Part shown: positions 31,790 through 37,030 of the stretch, piece by piece | Numbering within the stretch: the first letter of the stretch is position 1 | Layout: each line of letters begins with the position of its first letter | From: CAYOKT01 sp964404605 | Lineage (GTDB): Bacteria; Electryoneota; Electryoneia; Electryoneales; Electryoneaceae | Reading direction: 5' to 3' | Length of the DNA: 37,030 bases | Assembly: GCA_964404605.1 (NCBI GenBank) | Contig: CAYOKT010000023.1 | Coordinates: 1-37,030 of the forward strand | The notes under the pieces: generated by a model | The model's input: the letters and a program-made list of their open reading frames with translations, nothing else | What the model was told of the DNA's origin: nothing | Database searches by the model: none | Made by a program: the position numbers and the translations under genes

Positions 31790-31864
31790 CGGCGCTTTCC
31801 GTCCTCCGTGATCGGGAAGGGGAAACTTGCAGATTCCCGGGTGCCCTCCGCAAGGGGGCATAAA

Positions 31865-31936
31865 GGGGCCGATAGCCCTTCGCAGGGTATCGGCCTCCCC
31901 ACTGTACCCCCCTCCCGCCGGTCACCCGGCGGGAGG
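31865..31936 (-). terminator. Double hairpin after the collagen-stalk cytochrome
   Basis: On the minus strand the first stem has perfect 11-bp arms (31926-31936 with 31911-31921, 4-nt loop). The second pairs 31888-31895 with 31867-31874 (TATCGGCC type), has an inner AGGG/CCCT stem, and is followed by CCTTTATG. Together they separate the gene ending at 31982 from the NapC-type gene starting at 31789, so the latter needs its own promoter, which I could not identify with confidence. Confidence 0.7.
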
Positions 31937-31981
31937 AAGTCCAGAAAACTGCGGTATGACTCTACATCAACTCTTCCACTG

Positions 31982-33430
31982 CTACCTTGCGGCGAACCTC
32001 TTGTTCGCCTGCGCGTAGGCGATGGCGTTGTCCAGCAGGTCCGTGGCGTACTCGGGGTTGTGCACGCCCTTGCTGCCGTCGTTGCTGACGAAGTAGAGGG
32101 CGTACGCCGCCTCGCGCTCCCACGGCTCCACGCCGTCCGCCGTGCTGTCGAAGGTCTCCAGCATCGTCGCCGCGTCGGTGTACCCGAGCGCCTGCGCCAG
32201 CTCGTCCATCTTGCCCTGGATCGCCGTCTGCAAACCGTCGACGTCGAAGTCGGTGAGCCCGGTGTGGCACGGCTCGCAGTTGCCCACGTCCGGCTCGAAG
32301 GTGTGGAACGCGTGCTCCTCCGTCTCGCCGTGGATCACGGCCTCCCGGACCATGTGGCACTTCACACAGGCTTCCGTGATATTCTGGTGCGAGTGGGTAC
32401 GGTCGTAGGTGTAGCCGTCAATCTCGTAGCTGCCGTTGCCGATGTACATGTCCATCTGCGGGCTGCCGTGCGGACCGAAGTGGGAGTCGCCGTCCGAGAT
32501 CTGCCCGGCGACGTTGTCATTGTCGCGGCGGGCGTGGTGGCACTGGCCGCAGATCTGGCCGACACCGTAACCCTCGAAGACCGGCACCTCCGGGTCGCCG
32601 GTCTCCAACCCGGGATGGTACGCCACCTCGACGCTGCCCAGCTCGCGGAGCTGGTGATCGTTGGTCGCGTCATGCGGATCGTGGCAGGTCACGCAGCCGA
32701 TGAAGCTCTTCTGCGCGGGGAACACATAGTCCGCAAACGCCTCGTCGTTCGCCGCGATGAACCCCTCGGAGGTATGGCAGGGCTGGCAGGTTGACGAGGA
32801 CGCATAGTACTGCGCGTTGAAGTCGTCGATGGAGCCGCCCTGCACCGTGCCGTGCCCCGAGGTGACCCACTCGCCGAGCTGGGTGCCGTGACAGGGCGAG
32901 CAGAGGGAGAGGGAGACATCGTTCTCCGTGCGCGTGGCGAAGGAGACCTCCGGCTTGTGCTCGTTGAACTCCGGCCCCATCGGCCCGTGGCACGCCTCGC
33001 ACTGTACCCCCTCCAGCGCCGCGCGGCGGGCCGCCGCTTCCTCCGTTTCGACGTTCACATAATCATCAAAACCGTACAGGTCGGGACCGTAATTCTCCTC
33101 CGCGATCACCGTGTCACCGAAACTCACCTGCGAGTCGAAGCCGGTGGTGTGGCACTGCACGCAGTACAGGTTCTTGCGTGAATCCTCGTCGAGGGCCTCG
33201 TAGGCCTCGTGGTGCCCGGTGCCTTCCCACGACGTAACGGTGGTGACATGGCAGTGCATGCAATCCTCTCCGCCGCCGCCGAGGTACGTGTATTCCGGCA
33301 CCTCCGCCCCGGGCCCGGCCGGACCCTCGGGCCCTTGCGGACCCTCAGGCCCCTCCTTGCCTTCGCACCCCAGAAGCAGAGCCCCGAAGAGCAGGGCGGC
33401 AGAGAGCATGAACCAATGATACCGGCGCAT
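31982..33430 (-). CDS. Nine-heme lipoprotein cytochrome with a collagen-like stalk
   Basis: A 482-residue lipoprotein: signal with lipobox LLLGC (Cys22), then six Gly-X-Y triplets (GKE GPE GPQ GPE GPA GPG), then nine CxxCH motifs (CMHCH, CVQCH, CEACH, CSPCH, CQPCH, CVTCH, CGQCH, CVKCH, CEPCH). Long loops between hemes and the block NITEACVKCHMVREA-VIHGETEEHAFHTFEP resemble extracellular multiheme proteins. The Gly-X-Y segment right after the lipid anchor is a collagen-like spacer that could trimerise or hold the heme domain off the membrane. The C-terminal ~110 residues are heme-free and helical. Its promoter has the same box geometry as the porin operon. GGGAGGAG precedes ATG 33430. An outer-surface location is inferred. 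Confidence 0.88.
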   Translation of the reverse strand: MRRYHWFMLSAALLFGALLLGCEGKEGPEGPQGPEGPAGPGAEVPEYTYLGGGGEDCMHCHVTTVTSWEGTGHHEAYEALDEDSRKNLYCVQCHTTGFDSQVSFGDTVIAEENYGPDLYGFDDYVNVETEEAAARRAALEGVQCEACHGPMGPEFNEHKPEVSFATRTENDVSLSLCSPCHGTQLGEWVTSGHGTVQGGSIDDFNAQYYASSSTCQPCHTSEGFIAANDEAFADYVFPAQKSFIGCVTCHDPHDATNDHQLRELGSVEVAYHPGLETGDPEVPVFEGYGVGQICGQCHHARRDNDNVAGQISDGDSHFGPHGSPQMDMYIGNGSYEIDGYTYDRTHSHQNITEACVKCHMVREAVIHGETEEHAFHTFEPDVGNCEPCHTGLTDFDVDGLQTAIQGKMDELAQALGYTDAATMLETFDSTADGVEPWEREAAYALYFVSNDGSKGVHNPEYATDLLDNAIAYAQANKRFAAR

Positions 33431-33804
33431 AACTCCTCCCTTTCAAAGCCTTGTAATGGAACATGGCTGTACTATTACACTTAGACCTTCGCGCTATCTG
33501 TAACAAGCTATTCGCCAACTCCTGTCATGTCAAGGAATTAGGCTTACCTAACATGCGGTTTTCCTGGGGTATTTTCTCCGTCGCAGGTGCCCTTCAGCGC
33601 CGCTTGCAAGCCATGCATGACATTCGTTTTTTTTATAGACATACCGGCAGTCCTTTCCCGCGGCACTAGGAGGCTTCACGGTTTCCATCGTTGCGCCGCC
33701 TTCCCATCCATCCTACATTTCTCCGAAACTTGCGGCTTGTACTTTTCAGTACAAACTCGTCCCGATTGCGGCATTTCCAGAGGTGCATTTTGCCTGAAAA
33801 CGGT
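33431..33804. promoter_or_regulatory. Divergent promoter region between cytochrome and ResB genes
   Basis: Leftward promoter on the minus strand: box TTAGG-N4-CCTAA (33538-33551), 4 bp, consensus -35 TTGACA (33528-33533), 17 bp, -10 TAGCTT (33505-33510); it reads into the gene starting at 33430 with a ~70-nt leader. A small inverted repeat TTGTACT-N4-AGTACAA at 33737-33754 lies about 50-70 bp before resB and may serve the rightward genes. The region is AT-richer than average, and I see no gene in it. Confidence 0.75.
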
Positions 33805-35088
33805 ATGGGGAAATCCTGGCTGGACCGTGCCTGGTCCACGCTGGCTTCGATGCGTTTCGCCATCTGGCTGCTGGTGGTTCTCGCCGCCGCCTCGCTGGTG
33901 AACCTTTTCGCCAACGAGTTCATCATGCAGGCGAACGGTGGTCCGGAGGCGGCCGCGCAGCTCTGGCGGCGGATCTACGGCGAGCCGCGGGCGTCGATCC
34001 TGCTCCTGTTGCAGATGTACGCCCCCTACCGCTCCTGGTGGTACACCGCCATGCTCGGCCTGCTCCTGCTCTCGCTGCTCACCTGCGTGATCGACCGAAC
34101 CCCGAAAGTATGGCGCGACACCTTCGGGGCCCGTTTCCTCCGCGACCCGCGCAGCTACCTGGAGGCGGGCATCCGCGCCGAATTGACCGGGGCCGCGGAC
34201 CTCGCCGAGCGCATCACAAGGGTCCTGAGACGCTCGGGGTACCGTGTCCGGTGCGAGGAGGGGGAGGAGATCACCCTGCTGGACGGCGAGAAGTACGCCT
34301 TCTCGCGCGGCGGCTCGTGGCTGGTGCACGTCGGCTTCATCTTCCTGATCCTCGGCGGGGCGATGATCGCGCGCGGCAGCTACAACATCCGCGCCGGCGG
34401 ACTGCCCGGAGACATGCTCGCGCCCAGCGAGGCCCAGTGGGGCTTCAACGTCCGCATCGACGACTTCCGCATCGAGTACTACCCGCTGGGCGAGGGGCAG
34501 CTCGTCCTCGTGGACAACCAGTTCATCGGGCGGATCGTGAAGAGCCGGCCGAACGGCACCTTCGACCTGGAGATGTTCCAGCCGACCCGCCGCATGCTCC
34601 GGGCGGTCGCGGCCGACCGGATCAGGAACCACTTCGAGAGCACGATGGGCAACGGGCGGCTCGACCAGCCGAACATCTCCGACTACATCGCCACCCTGAC
34701 CATCGTCGAGAACGGCCGCGACATCCGCACGGAAAGAGTGGAGGTCAACCACCCGTTGCGCTACAAGGGGTACCGCTTCTACCAGTCCTCCTTCGATGAC
34801 CGTCACGTGGACGAGCAGGGCCGCTGGACGACGATCCTCAACGTCCGCAAGGACCAGGGGTCCCCGTTCGTCTGGTTCGGGCTGGCCCTCGTCACCTTCG
34901 GCCTCGTCCTCGGGATGTACATCGTCCCGAAACAGGTCGCGGTCCGCATCGAGGCGGGGAGCGATGACCGGCGGGCCATGCTCGTCGGTCGTCCGGCGCG
35001 AAACCCGAGCCTCTACCAGGACGAATTCAACCGGCTGGTCGAGGCCATGCGCGCAGACGCGAACGCACGCGCAGAGGAGAAATCGTGA
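33805..35088 (+). CDS. resB: Cytochrome c biogenesis protein ResB (System II)
   Basis: A 427-residue membrane protein of the System II heme-ligation complex, which delivers heme and reduced apocytochrome at the periplasmic face. The N terminus has the family motif STLASMRFAIWLLVVLAAAS. Membrane helices follow at ~10-32, ~75-93 (TAMLGLLLLSLLTCVIDR) and ~167-187 (GSWLVHVGFIFLILGGAMIA). A large periplasmic domain ends in VNHPLRYKGYRFYQSSF, a ResB hallmark, and the last helix is VWFGLALVTFGLVLGMYIV. ATG 33805 gives a good N terminus; TTG 33790, five codons upstream, has the better ribosome site (AGAGGTG) and may be the true start. It overlaps the next gene by 4 bp. It serves the heavy heme load of the neighbouring genes. 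Confidence 0.9.
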   Translation: MGKSWLDRAWSTLASMRFAIWLLVVLAAASLVNLFANEFIMQANGGPEAAAQLWRRIYGEPRASILLLLQMYAPYRSWWYTAMLGLLLLSLLTCVIDRTPKVWRDTFGARFLRDPRSYLEAGIRAELTGAADLAERITRVLRRSGYRVRCEEGEEITLLDGEKYAFSRGGSWLVHVGFIFLILGGAMIARGSYNIRAGGLPGDMLAPSEAQWGFNVRIDDFRIEYYPLGEGQLVLVDNQFIGRIVKSRPNGTFDLEMFQPTRRMLRAVAADRIRNHFESTMGNGRLDQPNISDYIATLTIVENGRDIRTERVEVNHPLRYKGYRFYQSSFDDRHVDEQGRWTTILNVRKDQGSPFVWFGLALVTFGLVLGMYIVPKQVAVRIEAGSDDRRAMLVGRPARNPSLYQDEFNRLVEAMRADANARAEEKS

Positions 35089-35651
35089 AGGGTAAAACGT
35101 GGATCCTGCTCGCGGCGCTCGTCGTCTTCGCCGCGCTCTGGTGGTGGTCGGGGCGTCCCTCACGCCGGGTCGTGCCGGGCCTGTCCCCGACGGAGCTCAA
35201 CGCGCTGTCCGGGCAGGGCGCCCCGGCGGGCGAACTGCCGGGGGATCATCCCGCCATGGAGACACCCCTGCCCACGGTCGCCAGCGCCACCTTGGCCGTC
35301 CAGGGCGGCGGCGGCGAGGACCTCGGCAGCATCACCCTGCGGCCCGGGGTTCCGGCGAAATTGCCCGGGACAACGTACACGCTGGCCCTGGAATCGTTCT
35401 ACACGCACTGGATGTGGGACGGCCGGGCGGTGAACCGGTCCCGCGACGAGGAGAACCCGGCGGCGCGGGTGCTGGTCACCGCCGACGACAGCGTCCACTA
35501 CCACCAGTGGGCGTTCCAGCGCATGCCTTTCTTCCGGCATGGCGGCATGGGGGGGGTCACCGGAGATGAGGGCGAGTTGGCCTTTACCCTGACCGGGTAC
35601 AAAGGTCTCTCCTTTCCCGAGGAAGAAAGCACTACCGGAGAGACACCATGA
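35085..35651 (+). CDS. Unknown membrane-anchored protein in the System II operon
   Basis: A 188-residue protein, GTG start at 35085 overlapping the resB stop (GTGA), and its own stop overlaps the ccsA start (ATGA). It has one N-terminal membrane helix (WILLAALVVFAALWWWSG), a Pro/Gly-rich linker, then a ~110-residue periplasmic domain with beta strands (LGSITLRPGVPAKLPG, YTLALESFYTHWMWDGRAVN, VLVTADDSVHYHQWAFQRMP, GELAFTLTGYKGLSF). There is no CxxC, so it is not the thioredoxin partner CcsX/ResA. His and aromatic residues around HYHQWAFQ are notable. Its wording resembles the periplasmic domain of ResB itself, so it could be a split-off ResB-like module. Tight coupling to resB and ccsA implies a role in cytochrome c assembly. 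Confidence 0.75.
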   Translation: MKGKTWILLAALVVFAALWWWSGRPSRRVVPGLSPTELNALSGQGAPAGELPGDHPAMETPLPTVASATLAVQGGGGEDLGSITLRPGVPAKLPGTTYTLALESFYTHWMWDGRAVNRSRDEENPAARVLVTADDSVHYHQWAFQRMPFFRHGGMGGVTGDEGELAFTLTGYKGLSFPEEESTTGETP

Positions 35652-36970
35652 GACCGGATGCAACCCTTTTCACTATCGCCTTCGCGATGTACCTGCTGGC
35701 GTTTCTCGGCTACATCCTGCTGGTCGCGGTGAAGCGCGAGATCTTCGGCCGGGTGGCCACCTGGCTGGCGGCGGCCGGCCTGGTGCCGCACTCCATCGCC
35801 CTCGTGGTCCGCTGGATCCACCAGGGCCATGTCCCCCTCGCCAACATGTACGAGTACATGGGGCTGATGGCCTGGATGGTGATCGTCGGGCTGTTGGGGT
35901 TCATCATCCGCTGGCGCAACCCCCGCATCGGGGTGTTCCTCTCCCCGATCGCGATCATGCTCCTCGTCACCGCCAGCCTGCTCCCCTCCGACATCAACCG
36001 CCAGTTGATGCCGGCCCTGCAATCCACCTGGCTGGCGATTCATGTCACCCTCGCCGCCCTCGGGTCGGGGGCGTTCCTCATCGCCTTCGCCGCGAGCAGC
36101 CTGTTTCTGATCAGCGCCGCGGAAGGGGAGAAGTCCGCCTCGCCCGAGACGAGGAAGAGGCGGACGGAGTTCTACCTGCTCGCCTGGATGGGGATCCCCA
36201 TCACGGTGGCGTTGCTCCTGCGCCTGTTCGGGCTGCTGCCCGTGGAGGCGTCCAGCGCGGCCGCCGCGCGCTTCCAGGGGCTCGCCGGCTCCGCCTTCAC
36301 CAGCTTCACCCTCGGGGACCATGCCTCGCCGCTGCTCCTCGGCCGCTGGGCTATCGGGCTGGGGATCGGGATGCTCGTCGGCGCCGTCGCCTGGCCGTTC
36401 CTCCTCCGCCGCTGGACCCCGAAGCGGGGTGAATCACGGGGCGGGGCGAGAATGTTCATCGTCGTCGTGCTCGCCCTGCTGCTCTCGGCGATCTTCACCG
36501 GCTACCTGGTCCGTTCCGATGTCATCCACCTGACGCCGCAGAGCTACTTCAAGGTGTTCGAGTTCTTCGGTCCGACGCTCGTCTTCTCGTGGATCCTGGT
36601 CCCCCCGTTGCGCGGCCTGCTGCGGGAGGATGCACCGTGGGTCGCGCGGCTGGATGTCGCCCGCCCGATGCTCGAGGAGATCGGCTACTCCGCGGTGGCC
36701 ATCGGTTACCCGCTCTACACCGTCGGCGCCCTCTTCGCCGGGGCGATCTGGGCGGAGCAGGCCTGGGGAAGCTGGTGGGGCTGGGATCCCAAGGAGGTCG
36801 GCGCGCTGATCATCTGGCTCTTCTACACCGGCTACCTGCACGCCCGTTACCAGCGGCAGTGGAAGGGGGAGCGGGCCGCCATCCTCGTCACCCTCGGCAT
36901 GGTGATGGTCTTCCTCAGCTTCTTCGGCAACTACTTCTTCGGCGGCCTCCACTCCTTCGAGGTCGGCTGA
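35648..36970 (+). CDS. ccsA: Cytochrome c biogenesis protein CcsA/ResC (System II)
   Basis: A 440-residue polytopic membrane protein, the heme-handling half of the System II synthetase. The tryptophan-rich WWD segment that presents heme is intact (AWGSWWGWDPKEVGALIIWL), and conserved His residues flank it (PHSIALVVRW near the start, HVTLAALG, TGYLHARYQ). About ten hydrophobic helices are visible. The N-terminal motif PLANMYEYMGLMAWMVIV is typical of CcsA/CcsB. Between ~170 and 270 is a longer non-conserved loop and extra helices compared with short CcsA proteins. The start ATG overlaps the upstream stop (ATGA). With ResB it should attach heme to the CxxCH cytochromes encoded leftwards; CX4CH sites may need specialised handling. 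Confidence 0.93.
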   Translation: MRPDATLFTIAFAMYLLAFLGYILLVAVKREIFGRVATWLAAAGLVPHSIALVVRWIHQGHVPLANMYEYMGLMAWMVIVGLLGFIIRWRNPRIGVFLSPIAIMLLVTASLLPSDINRQLMPALQSTWLAIHVTLAALGSGAFLIAFAASSLFLISAAEGEKSASPETRKRRTEFYLLAWMGIPITVALLLRLFGLLPVEASSAAAARFQGLAGSAFTSFTLGDHASPLLLGRWAIGLGIGMLVGAVAWPFLLRRWTPKRGESRGGARMFIVVVLALLLSAIFTGYLVRSDVIHLTPQSYFKVFEFFGPTLVFSWILVPPLRGLLREDAPWVARLDVARPMLEEIGYSAVAIGYPLYTVGALFAGAIWAEQAWGSWWGWDPKEVGALIIWLFYTGYLHARYQRQWKGERAAILVTLGMVMVFLSFFGNYFFGGLHSFEVG

Positions 36971-37030
36971 TCGTGCGCGCCGGAGAGCTTTGAAAAAGTA
37001 TCGAAGGTAAAACAGTGTCATCCTGAACGC
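36971..37030. other. Window end, no feature seen
   Basis: The 60 bp after ccsA hold no clear hairpin or start codon with a ribosome site. Any terminator or further cytochrome-assembly gene would lie beyond the window. Confidence 0.5.

Noticed and set aside
1..37030. tRNA or rRNA genes, including a selenocysteine tRNA
   Set aside because: I looked for T-loop-like GTTCGA segments with a paired acceptor stem and found none that fold; the Sec machinery must be sought elsewhere in the genome.

Overview
The window is high-GC DNA from a Gram-negative bacterium. Lipobox signal peptides, an outer-membrane barrel and a System II cytochrome c maturation pair support this. The gene families resemble metal-reducing Desulfuromonadota such as Geobacter, but no marker fixes the phylum and an uncultured candidate lineage is equally possible.

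Layout. (1) 1-5152, minus strand: a compact phage-head module (coiled-coil protein, cement-like protein, major capsid-like protein, two small structural-type proteins, terminase large subunit), ending in short palindromic repeats. (2) 5153-7091: a gene-poor strip with a LexA-like palindrome, one XRE regulator, a tandem 96-bp repeat bracketed by 98-bp direct repeats, and a consensus sigma-54 promoter. (3) 7092-11956, plus strand: a sigma-54 operon of a duplicated Cys-rich protein, glutamate dehydrogenase, a GAF-type histidine kinase and an NtrC-family regulator. (4) 12048-17370, minus: an octaheme HAO-like cytochrome, a Crp/Fnr regulator, a DUF4143 ATPase and a YfcC-type carrier. (5) 17556-33430, minus: a large extracellular-electron-transfer locus. 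(6) 33805-36970, plus: ResB, an unknown anchored protein and CcsA, which attach heme to exported apocytochromes.

The electron-transfer locus has components for a full route from quinol to the outside. At the inner membrane are two CbcL-like proteins (17 and 19 heme motifs, each fused to a b-type membrane domain) and a NapC-type polyheme protein (18 motifs). An outer-membrane operon encodes a beta-barrel, an 11-heme periplasmic protein, a 9-heme lipoprotein and a tetraheme c554-like protein. There are also a 9-heme lipoprotein on a collagen-like stalk, an 11-heme lipoprotein and a double-rhodanese lipoprotein. Counting the HAO-like protein, nine genes carry about 106 heme-attachment motifs.

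Two observations stand out. The 11-heme lipoprotein reading frame is interrupted by one in-frame UGA, at the right distance before a stem-loop that fits the bacterial SECIS pattern, so it may be a selenocysteine-containing multiheme cytochrome. Separately, two outer-surface cytochrome transcription units have promoters of identical geometry, with a TTAGG-N4-CCTAA box exactly 4 bp from the -35 hexamer, which suggests shared control by a DtxR/IdeR-like or other metal-responsive regulator.
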